Positions 1 through 8,075 of a DNA stretch of 64,000 nucleotides are shown here, piece after piece. The DNA is from Facklamia sp050409585 (GTDB taxonomy: Bacteria; Bacillota; Bacilli; Lactobacillales; Aerococcaceae): assembly GCF_050409585.1 (NCBI RefSeq), contig NZ_JBNUPE010000002.1, positions 62,001 through 126,000 of the forward strand, given 5' to 3'. The stretch's first letter is position 1. Each line of letters begins with the position of its first letter. The notes under the pieces are model-generated. The model did no database searches and had not been told where the DNA came from. It was given only the letters and a program-made list of their open reading frames with translations. The translations under genes and the position numbers were made by a program.

Positions 1-855
1 ACTACTGAGGTTATCAAAGGAGAAGATGAACCGGTAAAAGCTGTTCGCCGCAAGAAAGATGCTTCAATGGTGGTTGCTGCCAAGGCGGTAAGAGAAGGTA
101 AAGCAGATGTACTGCTTTCGGCTGGGAATACAGGTGCCTTATTAACAACCGGCTTATTGGTGGTTGGTAGAATTAAAGGTGTCGATCGACCGGGATTGAT
201 GCCGGTCATCCCAACTATTAATGAGAAATCTCCTCATTTAATTTTAATGGATGCCGGAGCCAATGCGGAATCAAAAGCAGAGCACCTCTTACAATATGCT
301 CAACTAGCTAGCTATTATGCTGAGAGTGTTTTAAAAATAGAGCAAGCAAGAGTAGGGCTTGTTAATAATGGAACAGAGGCTGGAAAGGGAGATGAATTGC
401 GTAAACAAGCTTACCAACTCCTCAATCAAGCGAGTGGTTTAAATTTTGTAGGCAATATTGAAGCCAAAGATCTTTTAAATGGGCAGGTAGATATTGCGGT
501 GACAGATGGCTTTACCGGTAATGCTATCCTAAAAACATTGGAAGGAAGCCTAAAATCCATCTTCAAATTACTCAAACGAACTCTAAGTGAGAGTAGTATC
601 ACCAATAAAATTGGTGGCCTTCTCATTAAACCCTCATTAAAAAAGATGGCTGAAAATTTTGATGATAGCAAGCAAGGAGGAGCAGTCCTTTTAGGGGTTA
701 AAAAGCCAGTAATTAAAGCGCATGGATCAGCAAATGACATCGCCATTTATCATGCTATTCGACAAGCTCGTGAAATCGTTTTATCAGGTTTTTCCGAAGA
801 AATAAGCACTTTTTTTGAAAATAGTGACAAAAATGATAGACAGATTAGAAAATAA
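1..855 (+). CDS. plsX: Phosphate acyltransferase PlsX (5' end missing)
   Basis: PlsX makes acyl-phosphate from acyl-ACP and phosphate, the first step of phosphatidic acid synthesis with PlsY. The reading frame is open from base 1, and the residues before the first internal ATG (base 67), including DEPVKAVRRKKDASMV, are typical PlsX sequence. The gene therefore starts upstream of the window; about 285 codons are visible. Family features seen include the SAGNTGALL segment, the LMDAGANAE segment and VTDGFTGNAILK. It ends with TAA at 853-855, and acpP follows after about 58 bases, a common pairing in Bacillota. The usual fabD and fabG between plsX and acpP are absent here. Identification is secure; only the N-terminus is unknown. 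Confidence 0.96.
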   Translation, partial: TTEVIKGEDEPVKAVRRKKDASMVVAAKAVREGKADVLLSAGNTGALLTTGLLVVGRIKGVDRPGLMPVIPTINEKSPHLILMDAGANAESKAEHLLQYAQLASYYAESVLKIEQARVGLVNNGTEAGKGDELRKQAYQLLNQASGLNFVGNIEAKDLLNGQVDIAVTDGFTGNAILKTLEGSLKSIFKLLKRTLSESSITNKIGGLLIKPSLKKMAENFDDSKQGGAVLLGVKKPVIKAHGSANDIAIYHAIRQAREIVLSGFSEEISTFFENSDKNDRQIRK

Positions 856-913
856 TCGTTATTATAATATAACCGGCATTGTGGTATAACTTTTTAATTA
901 AGGAGTGGAAAAT

Positions 914-1156
914 TTGAAGACAGAAACATTTGAAAAAGTTAAAACTTTATTAGTAGAGCATTTTGATCTTACTGAAGATCAAGTAACTGAAAATCTAACC
1001 TTTGAAGACCTAGGCGCCGATTCTTTAGATATGGTGGAATTCGTGATGGAGATTGAGGAAGAATTTGATATAGAATTCGAAGATGAAAAAATTGAAAAGC
1101 TCTCAGATATTAAGGACGCCGTTTCTTATATCGACCAATTACGATCAGAAAAATAA
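914..1156 (+). CDS. acpP: Acyl carrier protein
   Basis: This is a small acidic 80-residue carrier protein for fatty acid synthesis. The phosphopantetheine attachment motif GADSLD is present, with the modified serine at residue 37. I chose TTG at 914 as the start. The in-frame GTG at 905 overlaps the AAGGAG ribosome-binding site at 900-905, which lies 8 bases before the TTG. Starting at TTG also gives the usual ACP length. The gene follows plsX and sits 35 bases before oppD, with no terminator between, so read-through into the peptide transporter is possible. Function is certain; the start choice is an inference from RBS spacing. Confidence 0.95.
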   Translation: MKTETFEKVKTLLVEHFDLTEDQVTENLTFEDLGADSLDMVEFVMEIEEEFDIEFEDEKIEKLSDIKDAVSYIDQLRSEK

Positions 1157-1191
1157 ATGGATGTCATAGTCATTGATAAAGGAGGCCTCAA

Positions 1192-2202
1192 ATGGAATCA
1201 AAAGAGATATTATTAGAAGTGAAAGATTTGCACACTGGTTTTCGCATTAAAGACCAGTATTTCGATGCTGTCGATGGGGTTTCTTTTACCCTAGCGCGTA
1301 ATGAAAAGTTAGCCATTGTTGGGGAGTCAGGCTGTGGAAAATCAACCCTGGCCACTTCAATCATAGGCTTACACAATCGCATGAATACAAAAATTACCGG
1401 GGAAATTAATTACAAGGGTGATAATCTCGTTAATTATGATGAATCAGATTATGACAAAATTCGCGGGAATGATATTGGCATGATCTTCCAAGACCCTTTA
1501 GCGTCATTAAACCCTTTAATGACAGTAGGTGAGCAGATTGAAGAAGCTTTGTATTATCATACCAAGTTAGATGGACAACAACGAACTCAGCGCGTACTTG
1601 AATTACTCGACCAAGTAGGTATTGAAAACCCTCAAAGAATGACCAAGCAATATCCACATGAATTATCAGGTGGAATGCGTCAGAGAGTAATCATTGCCAT
1701 TGCATTATCTTGTAAACCACCAATAATTATTGCAGATGAGCCGACAACTGCTTTAGATGTAACTATTCAAGCACAAATTTTGGATCTTTTGAATGAAATT
1801 CAAGAGGAAACCGAATCAGGAATTATTTTGATTACTCACGATTTAGGAGTAGTTGCAGAGACGGCTGATCGAGTAGCAGTTATGTATGCAGGACAATTTG
1901 TTGAAGTTGCAAGTGTCGAAGAACTCTTCAATGATCCGAGACATCCTTATACCCGCTCACTCTTAAAGTCCATTCCGCAATCCAATGATTTAGTTGATGA
2001 AAAGGGCGATCTACATGTAATACATGGGGTTGTACCTCCATTAAACCGTTTAGAACGCAAAGGCTGTCGTTTTGCTCCTCGCATTCCTTGGATTCCTGAA
2101 GAACATCATGAAGAGCATCCAGTTCTCCATGAAGTAAAACCAGAACATTGGGTACGTTGTACTTGTCATGAACACTTTTATTTCACTGAGGAGGTGGACT
2201 AA
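1192..2202 (+). CDS. oppD: Oligopeptide ABC transporter ATP-binding protein OppD
   Basis: This is one of two ATPases that power import of oligopeptides through OppBC. Walker A GESGCGKST is at residues 44-52, the Q-loop near 100, the signature LSGG at 158-161, and Walker B with ADEP at about 178-184. The C-terminal oligopeptide/dipeptide extension is present (GCRFAPR...RCTC). It lacks the two middle cysteines seen in many Opp/Dpp ATPases, having IPWIPEEHH in that place. It is 336 residues long, normal for OppD. A strong AAAGGAGG RBS precedes the ATG. The stop overlaps the oppF start (TAATG), indicating translational coupling. The order D-F-B-C-A matches the lactococcal opp operon. Confidence 0.95.
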   Translation: MESKEILLEVKDLHTGFRIKDQYFDAVDGVSFTLARNEKLAIVGESGCGKSTLATSIIGLHNRMNTKITGEINYKGDNLVNYDESDYDKIRGNDIGMIFQDPLASLNPLMTVGEQIEEALYYHTKLDGQQRTQRVLELLDQVGIENPQRMTKQYPHELSGGMRQRVIIAIALSCKPPIIIADEPTTALDVTIQAQILDLLNEIQEETESGIILITHDLGVVAETADRVAVMYAGQFVEVASVEELFNDPRHPYTRSLLKSIPQSNDLVDEKGDLHVIHGVVPPLNRLERKGCRFAPRIPWIPEEHHEEHPVLHEVKPEHWVRCTCHEHFYFTEEVD

Positions 2203-3164
2203 TGTCAGAATTTCTTACAATTGAAAACTTAAAGGTTCACTATCCAATTCGATCCGGTTTCTTTAACCGTATCACTGACCATGTCTACGCAGTGGATGGT
2301 GTGGACTTAAGTTTTGAGGCAGGAAAAACTTATGGCCTGGTGGGTGAATCAGGCTCAGGTAAATCAACTATTGGAAAAGCTATTATCGGTTTAGAAAAAT
2401 TGACCGAGGGTAAAATTATCTATGAAGGGGAAGACGTTTCGAATGCTGCATCCAGTCGCAGGTCAAATTATCGGCGCAATGTTCAGATGATCTTCCAAGA
2501 TTCATATTCTTCTTTTAATCCGAAGAAGAGGATTCTAGATATTATGGCGGAGCCCTTGCGTAATTTCACCCATTTAACGATTGAAGAAGAAAAGAGAAAA
2601 GCAAGTGAACTCTTAGAAATAGTCGGTTTGACTTCAGAAGCTTTAGTCAAGTATCCGCATGAATTTTCAGGAGGACAAAGACAAAGAATTGGGGTAGCTA
2701 GAGCTGTTGCGCTGAACCCTAAATTAGTCATTGCTGACGAACCGGTTTCAGCTTTAGACTTATCGGTTCAAGCTCAAGTCTTAAACTTTATGAAACGTAT
2801 TCAAGAAGAATTTAATGTTTCTTACTTGTTTATTTCGCATGATTTAGGCGTGGTGAAACACATGTCTGACGAATTGGCCATTATGTATCGTGGAAGATTT
2901 ACTGAATATGGCTCTAATTATGAAATTTATAAAAATCCTCAACACATATATACTAAAAGGCTTTTATCAGCTATACCGCATGTTGATCCAAACAATCGAA
3001 GAGAGCACCATATAGAGCGTCTCCGAGTGGAGAAAGAATATCATGAAAATGCCAGTCAATATTTTGAGGAAAGTGGACGGGTTTATGATCTGAAGAAGAT
3101 TAATGATCACCACCAAGTGGCTTTAAAAGAAGTCGGCTTTGCTCAAAGAGAGGAAGTGAAATAA
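2202..3164 (+). CDS. oppF: Oligopeptide ABC transporter ATP-binding protein OppF
   Basis: This is the second ATPase of the oligopeptide importer, forming a heterodimer with OppD on the cytoplasmic face of OppBC. Walker A GESGSGKST is at residues 48-56, the signature FSGGQRQR begins near 155, and Walker B VIADEP lies at 176-181 followed by the D-loop SALD. Its length of 320 residues is normal. It starts on the last base of the oppD stop codon, and its own stop is directly followed by the oppB ATG, so D, F and B are tightly coupled. The OppF rather than OppD assignment rests on position and on the short C-terminal extension without the GCRFAPR segment. Confidence 0.94.
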   Translation: MSEFLTIENLKVHYPIRSGFFNRITDHVYAVDGVDLSFEAGKTYGLVGESGSGKSTIGKAIIGLEKLTEGKIIYEGEDVSNAASSRRSNYRRNVQMIFQDSYSSFNPKKRILDIMAEPLRNFTHLTIEEEKRKASELLEIVGLTSEALVKYPHEFSGGQRQRIGVARAVALNPKLVIADEPVSALDLSVQAQVLNFMKRIQEEFNVSYLFISHDLGVVKHMSDELAIMYRGRFTEYGSNYEIYKNPQHIYTKRLLSAIPHVDPNNRREHHIERLRVEKEYHENASQYFEESGRVYDLKKINDHHQVALKEVGFAQREEVK

Positions 3165-4127
3165 ATGTGGAAGACGATTTTAAGAAGGGTCATTTTGATG
3201 ATTCCTCAAATTTTTCTTTTAAGTATCATTGTCTTTGTTTTGGCTGCTTTGATGCCAGGGGATGCGTTGACGGGTTTACAAGATCCAAATGTGGACCCTG
3301 CTCAAATAGCAGCCATGCGGGAGCAACTAGGACTAGATAAACCGTGGCCAGAGCGTTATGTTGATTGGATTACTGGTATCTTTCAAGGTGATTGGGGACG
3401 GTCTTGGCATCACCGTCAACCGACTCTAAAGATTATTGGTCAAAGAGTTTGGCCCACCTTACAATTATCTTTATTAACAGTGATCATTTCGTACGGAATC
3501 GCTTTACCATTAGGTCTGTTTTCTGGTCGTTATCAAAATTCCGTTTTTGATAAAACCGTTAACTTATATACCTTTGTAACTTATGCTATTCCATCTTTCG
3601 TATTGGGTTTATTTATGATTTGGTTATTTGGTTATATTCTTGGCTGGTTCCCTACAACTGGAACAGTAGACCCGGGTCTTGAGCCTGGAACGCTTGATTT
3701 TGCTTTGTCAAGATTTAAACACATTATTTTACCAGCTATTACAATGGCACTTTTATCAACAACCTCTACTATTCAATACTTAAGAACAGGAGTCATTGAT
3801 GCTAAAACGGAAGATTATGTTCGCACAGCTAAGGCTAAAGGCGTTCCAGAAAATGTTGTTTATCGCAAGCACATCTTCCGGAATTCAATCCTACCAATTG
3901 CTGCCTTTTTAGGCTTTACCATCACTGGTTTGTTAGGCGGATCTGTCTTCACTGAGACAGTCTTTAATTATCCAGGAATGGGAAAATTATTTGTCGAATC
4001 AATCGCTTTACGTGATTTTTCTGTAATGATAGCTATTACATTGATCTACGGATTTACAACCCTTTTAGGTTCGTTATTATCAGACATCATTATGGTTTTT
4101 GTTGACCCTAGAATTCGAATTAAATAG
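3165..4127 (+). CDS. oppB: Oligopeptide ABC transporter permease OppB
   Basis: This is an integral membrane permease, half of the translocation channel for oligopeptides. It is 320 residues long with a first membrane segment at about 8-30 and further hydrophobic segments (about 97-120, 135-160, 185-205, 245-265, 290-312). The cytoplasmic EAA loop that contacts the ATPase is visible as DYVRTAKAKGVPENVV. It carries the family features MPGDAL near the N-terminus and FNYPGMG in the C-terminal half. It begins immediately after the oppF stop and precedes oppC by 11 bases. Assignment is strong. Confidence 0.95.
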   Translation: MWKTILRRVILMIPQIFLLSIIVFVLAALMPGDALTGLQDPNVDPAQIAAMREQLGLDKPWPERYVDWITGIFQGDWGRSWHHRQPTLKIIGQRVWPTLQLSLLTVIISYGIALPLGLFSGRYQNSVFDKTVNLYTFVTYAIPSFVLGLFMIWLFGYILGWFPTTGTVDPGLEPGTLDFALSRFKHIILPAITMALLSTTSTIQYLRTGVIDAKTEDYVRTAKAKGVPENVVYRKHIFRNSILPIAAFLGFTITGLLGGSVFTETVFNYPGMGKLFVESIALRDFSVMIAITLIYGFTTLLGSLLSDIIMVFVDPRIRIK

Positions 4128-4138
4128 GAGGTGGAATA

Positions 4139-5062
4139 ATGGCTGAAAATAATACACAGGTAACAGTAAATGAAGAACTATTGCAAGACCAAGTTTCCAC
4201 TCCACCGATGGGTTGGGAAGTTATTCGTCGAGAGTTTGCACGTGATAAAATTGCTGTTTTATCATTAATTCTTTTATTAATTATTGTCGTAGCGGCGGTC
4301 TTATCAGCATTCTTTATTGATTCCGATGCTGCAGGCATAGTTAACATTTTTGACCGCTTTACACCGCCAGGCGAAAAAGGCTATCTTTTAGGTACCGATG
4401 AGGGTGGAAAAGGTATTTTTGAACAGCTTTTACTAGGAACAAAAAATTCCTTAATTATCGCTTGGGCTGTCACTATATTAACAGCAGGTTTTGGGACGAT
4501 TATTGGTTTGATTGCCGGTTATTATGGGGGTCGAGTGGATGATTTTATTATGCGTGTGGTAGACTTTTTAATCGTTTTACCGAGAATCATGATTATTATT
4601 GCGGTCGTAACAATCGTTAAACGCTTCGACCCTTGGACTTTGATTTGGATTATATCTTTATTTGGTTGGATGGGGCAGACCCGTTTGATTCGAACAGCTT
4701 CTTTATCAGAAGCATCCAAGGATTATATCAAGGCATCAAAAACCATGGGGACTAGAGATTGGAAAATTATGCTCGGCTCCTTATTACCGAATCTTTCTTC
4801 GCTAATGATCACCAACTTAACCCTATCCTTTGCCGGTAATATTGGTTTAGAAACAGGACTTTCTTTCTTGGGCTTTGGTTTGCCTGTTGGAACACCTTCT
4901 TTAGGAACGCTAATTGGTTACGCTAGAACACCAGATATTATTGAAAACAAATGGTGGGTTTGGTTGCCAGCTGCCTTGTTAGTATTGATCATGATGTTAT
5001 CAATTAACTATATCGGACAAGCTTTCCAACGTGTAGCAGATTCAAAACAAAGAAGAGGATAA
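4139..5062 (+). CDS. oppC: Oligopeptide ABC transporter permease OppC
   Basis: This is the second permease subunit of the oligopeptide importer, 307 residues. The N-terminal cytoplasmic region has the family pattern (WEVIRREFARDKIAVLS) followed by a first membrane segment at about 35-57. The periplasm-facing motif LLGTDEGGKGIF and the EAA loop (DYIKASKTMGTRDWKIM) are clear. The C-terminal half contains LSFLGFGLPVGTPSLG, typical of OppC/DppC. A GGAGGTGG RBS precedes the ATG. A hairpin terminator follows at about 5070-5132, which separates oppDFBC from oppA. Confidence 0.95.
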   Translation: MAENNTQVTVNEELLQDQVSTPPMGWEVIRREFARDKIAVLSLILLLIIVVAAVLSAFFIDSDAAGIVNIFDRFTPPGEKGYLLGTDEGGKGIFEQLLLGTKNSLIIAWAVTILTAGFGTIIGLIAGYYGGRVDDFIMRVVDFLIVLPRIMIIIAVVTIVKRFDPWTLIWIISLFGWMGQTRLIRTASLSEASKDYIKASKTMGTRDWKIMLGSLLPNLSSLMITNLTLSFAGNIGLETGLSFLGFGLPVGTPSLGTLIGYARTPDIIENKWWVWLPAALLVLIMMLSINYIGQAFQRVADSKQRRG

Positions 5063-5069
5063 AAATTTT

Positions 5070-5132
5070 AAGAGCTTTACCCTTTATTTACTTTAGCGTT
5101 AAGCGATGAGTAAGAAGTGGGGCTCTTTTTTT
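5070..5132 (+). terminator. Terminator after oppC
   Basis: AAGAGC at 5070-5075 pairs with GCTCTT at 5122-5127, with CCC/GGG close to the stem, and a T-run ends at 5132. The loop is long (about 46 bases), so it may be imperfect, but it is well placed just after oppC. Confidence 0.6.
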
Positions 5133-5385
5133 ATGAGAAAATTTTAATCTTACAGAAAAGTTTTCGTTTTGAAATTTTATTATATCTTGTAAGTGCTAAA
5201 TAAAAATCAAAAGATTTTCTGCTAGAAATTACTAGTTGGGTCATAAGCTTTAAAATAATGAAAAGACATTTTCATGAAAAACCTTTAAGACAAGTGAGCT
5301 TTGGAAACTTTTCATAAATAAACCCCTAATAAAGCTTGTTTTTATTAGAAAAAGATAAAAATATTAAAAAAAAATTAGAAAAGAC
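5133..5385. other. AT-rich gap between oppC and oppA
   Basis: This is part of a 381-base stretch without a gene. I see no credible ORF or RNA gene. It holds a perfect 12-base palindrome TTTTCATGAAAA at 5269-5280, and an 8-base inverted repeat (CTAATAAA at 5326-5333, TTTATTAG at 5341-5348) with a 7-base loop and no T-run after it. Either could be an operator for peptide- or nitrogen-responsive control of oppA, but neither exactly matches an operator consensus I know. Confidence 0.5.
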
Positions 5386-5414
5386 TTGATTTAATCATAT
5401 AATTTCTATATGAT
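5386..5414 (+). promoter_or_regulatory. Promoter of oppA
   Basis: TTGATT (-35, 5386-5391), a 17-base spacer, and TATGAT (-10, 5409-5414). The GAGGAGG RBS and oppA ATG follow within 30 bases. It lets oppA be made independently of, and probably in excess over, the permease genes. Confidence 0.7.
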
Positions 5415-5443
5415 AGGATTATCACATTTAGAGGAGGCTTAGT

Positions 5444-7228
5444 ATGAGAAAATCATTAGAAAAACATCTTATACAGTTTATGACAACAATGACAATCGGT
5501 TCCTTGGTATTGAGTTCCCTACCTATGGTCCAAGCTGAGGAAGCAGATGGAGAAGGAGCCCCCGCACCGGACATTTCGACTTCTGTAGAGCATGAAGGTG
5601 AAGTCATGGAGGGTGGAACACTTAAGGTAGCCTTTGTTTCCGATACCGCATTTGCAGGTGTCTTCAATAATATGTTTTACACAGGAAACCCAGATGCAAC
5701 CGTAATTGCTTACTTTAACCCTGGCCTATACGGCTACGACAATAACTTCAAGATCGATGATTCCGGTTTTGCCAAAGTGGAAATGGATGTTGAAAATAAA
5801 CAAGTAACTATCACAATCCCAGAAGGAGTTAAGTGGGATGATGGCGAACCGATTACGATAGATGACGTTATTTTTCCTTACTATGTAGTAGGACACCCTG
5901 ATTATACCGGCATTCGTTATGGTAGCGATTTTGAGAATGTGGTAGGAATGGACGAGTATCATAACGGCGAAGCCGAGGAAATTTCTGGGTTGGAACGTGT
6001 CGATGATTATACCCTAACCGTTACTTATAAGGCTTTTCCGAACTCAATGGTTCAAGCTGGTGGAGGAATTTCTTCTTATATCGAACCTGAGCATGTCTTT
6101 GAAGGTATCGAAGTAGCTGATATGGAAGACTCTGCACCTGTACGTGAGAAACCAGTAGGCTTTGGACCTTTTAAGGTGGAATCAATGACACCAGGTGAAG
6201 CAGTCACTTATACTGTAAATGAAAATTATTATAAGGGGCGTCCTAAATTAGATGGAATGACAATGAATGTCATCAACCCTAATTCAATTGTTGCTGAATT
6301 AAAGGCTGGTAATTTTGATATTGCAACCTTACCAACTGATAAGTATGATACTTATAAAGATGCAACGAACTTTACTACCATTGGTTATGAGCAGAATGCT
6401 TATACATACATTGGCTTCAAGATGGGTAAATGGAATGAAGAAGAAGGTAAAAACGAATTTGATCCTGAATTAGTTACATCCAATAAAGCTCTTCGTCAAG
6501 CGATGGCTTATGCCATGGATAATGATTCAGTCGGCCGTGAATTCTATCAAGGATTGCGTCGTGCTGCAGACTCAATGATTACACCGAACTTTGTAGAATA
6601 CTTAAATCCTGACGTTAAGGCCTATGAATACAATCCAGAAAAAGCTAAGGAAATTCTAGCAGAAGCTGGCTTTAAGGATGTGGATGGTGATGGTCTAGTG
6701 GAAGATCCTAATGGCGAGAAATTCACCTTGAACTTCGCTTCAATGTCAGGTGGTGAAACAGCTGCTCCATTGGCTCAGTACTATGTACAAGCATGGAACG
6801 CAGTCGGTATTCCTGTAGAGCTATTAGATGGACAATTACTAGAGTTTAATTCTTTCTATGAACGTATTAAGAAGGATGATCCAGAAATACATATTTTCCA
6901 AGCTGCTTTTGGTACTGGTGGCGATCCAAATCCAAATGGATTATTTGGTGAACGAGCACAATTCAACTACAGTCGCTATGTGAATGAAGAACATAACCAA
7001 TTATTAGCGGATATTGAATCAGACGAATCGTTTGATGATGACTACCGTCAAAAAGCCTTCTACGCTTGGCAAGAATTTATGCATGAAGAGCTTCCTGTTA
7101 TTCCAACGCTTTGGAGATATGAATTAACAGCCGTTAATAAGCGTGTGACGAATTGGGATGTTGAAATTGGAGCAAATCTTGATTGGACACAAGTAGGCTT
7201 AACTGCTGAAAGTCCAATTGCTGAATAA
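5444..7228 (+). CDS. oppA: Oligopeptide-binding protein OppA, without lipobox
   Basis: This is the extracytoplasmic substrate-binding protein (SBP_bac_5 family) of the adjacent OppDFBC importer, 594 residues. Family features include GGTLKVAF near residue 65, VKWDDGEPITIDDV, the GFGPFKVESMTPGEAVTYTV stretch, ALRQAMAYAMDN and a Ca-loop-like DVDGDGLVEDPNGE common in this family. The N-terminus is a signal peptide: basic start, a hydrophobic core at about 16-27, then VQA before EE (likely signal peptidase I cleavage near residue 31). Gram-positive OppA proteins normally have a lipobox cysteine; this one has none, and I find no cysteine in the whole protein. How it stays at the membrane is unclear: it could be uncleaved, bound to OppBC, or secreted. 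It has its own promoter and its own terminator. Confidence 0.92.
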   Translation: MRKSLEKHLIQFMTTMTIGSLVLSSLPMVQAEEADGEGAPAPDISTSVEHEGEVMEGGTLKVAFVSDTAFAGVFNNMFYTGNPDATVIAYFNPGLYGYDNNFKIDDSGFAKVEMDVENKQVTITIPEGVKWDDGEPITIDDVIFPYYVVGHPDYTGIRYGSDFENVVGMDEYHNGEAEEISGLERVDDYTLTVTYKAFPNSMVQAGGGISSYIEPEHVFEGIEVADMEDSAPVREKPVGFGPFKVESMTPGEAVTYTVNENYYKGRPKLDGMTMNVINPNSIVAELKAGNFDIATLPTDKYDTYKDATNFTTIGYEQNAYTYIGFKMGKWNEEEGKNEFDPELVTSNKALRQAMAYAMDNDSVGREFYQGLRRAADSMITPNFVEYLNPDVKAYEYNPEKAKEILAEAGFKDVDGDGLVEDPNGEKFTLNFASMSGGETAAPLAQYYVQAWNAVGIPVELLDGQLLEFNSFYERIKKDDPEIHIFQAAFGTGGDPNPNGLFGERAQFNYSRYVNEEHNQLLADIESDESFDDDYRQKAFYAWQEFMHEELPVIPTLWRYELTAVNKRVTNWDVEIGANLDWTQVGLTAESPIAE

Positions 7229-7247
7229 TTTAAAATTTTAAAAGATG

Positions 7248-7278
7248 AAGATCAAGCATAGCTTTGCTTGATCTTTTT
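7248..7278 (+). terminator. Terminator after oppA
   Basis: A perfect 10-base stem, AAGATCAAGC (7248-7257) with GCTTGATCTT (7266-7275), has an 8-base loop and a following T-run. This is a strong intrinsic terminator ending the opp block. Confidence 0.93.
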
Positions 7279-7318
7279 ATTTATATACGGTATTTCATTT
7301 TTGTATTGCTGAATGACT

Positions 7319-7347
7319 TTGTGTAATCAAGGGATTTTTGGTAAAAT
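7319..7347 (+). promoter_or_regulatory. Possible promoter of rnc-smc
   Basis: TTGTGT (7319-7324), a 17-base spacer, and TAAAAT (7342-7347). The -35 is poor, but a promoter is expected here because the gene follows a strong terminator. Confidence 0.45.
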
Positions 7348-7375
7348 CAGTGTATATTTGATAGGAGTCGAAGCC

Positions 7376-8071
7376 ATGCATCAGTTAATAGAACACATCG
7401 AAAAAGAATTAAAAATTAAAGTTACTAACCAGAAGATTATTCAGCAAGCTTTCTACCATCGGTCATATATTAATGAGCAAGGTGAGAACTTAATTCAGTC
7501 CAATGAACGATTAGAATTTTTAGGCGATGCTGTGCTTGAGATTCTGGTTAGTCAATTTTTATATGGACAATACCCCCATAAGCCTGAAGGAGATCTTTCA
7601 CGCATGCGAGCTCAGCTCGTCAGGGAACCAAGCCTGGCTTATTTAGCTAGACAAGTAGACTTTCCTCAATTTATCCAATTAGGTAAGGGGGAAAGATTGT
7701 CGGGAGGTAAAGAAAGAGATTCCATTTTAGCAGATACATTTGAAGCCTTTTTGGGGGCAGTTTATTTGGATACTGGTATGGATATGGTTGAAAACTTTCT
7801 GAGTAGAGTCCTCTTTGATCACCATCAAGAAATTTTGACACTAACCGTGCAAGATTATAAGACCAAGTTCCAAGAAATGGTTCAAGTCAAGGGAACAGTT
7901 AAGATTGAATACCGTCTTCTAGCAACTCAAGGACCTTCTCATGCACAAACCTTTACCATTGGGCTGTATTTAGAAAACGACTTAATAGCTAAGGCCAGTG
8001 GCAAAAGTAAAAAAGAAGCAGAAATGAAGGCCGCTAAAAAAGCCATTCACCATCTTCAAAAAGGAGTGTAG
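7376..8071 (+). CDS. rnc: Ribonuclease III
   Basis: This double-strand-specific endoribonuclease processes rRNA precursors and structured RNAs. It is 231 residues long. The catalytic signature ERLEFLGDAVLE is at 44-55, the second acidic pair lies in DTFEAFLG (Asp120, Glu123), and a C-terminal dsRNA-binding domain spans about 158-228 ending in GKSKKEAEMKAAKKA. I chose ATG at 7376 because AGGAG lies about 9 bases upstream. An in-frame ATG at 7313 would add 21 residues unlike the family and has no RBS. smc follows after 4 bases, the standard rnc-smc-ftsY arrangement. Confidence 0.96.
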   Translation: MHQLIEHIEKELKIKVTNQKIIQQAFYHRSYINEQGENLIQSNERLEFLGDAVLEILVSQFLYGQYPHKPEGDLSRMRAQLVREPSLAYLARQVDFPQFIQLGKGERLSGGKERDSILADTFEAFLGAVYLDTGMDMVENFLSRVLFDHHQEILTLTVQDYKTKFQEMVQVKGTVKIEYRLLATQGPSHAQTFTIGLYLENDLIAKASGKSKKEAEMKAAKKAIHHLQKGV

Positions 8072-8075
8072 CTGT

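Noticed and set aside
426..746. A 106-codon ORF antisense to plsX
   Set aside because: It lies wholly within conserved plsX coding sequence and has no start signals.
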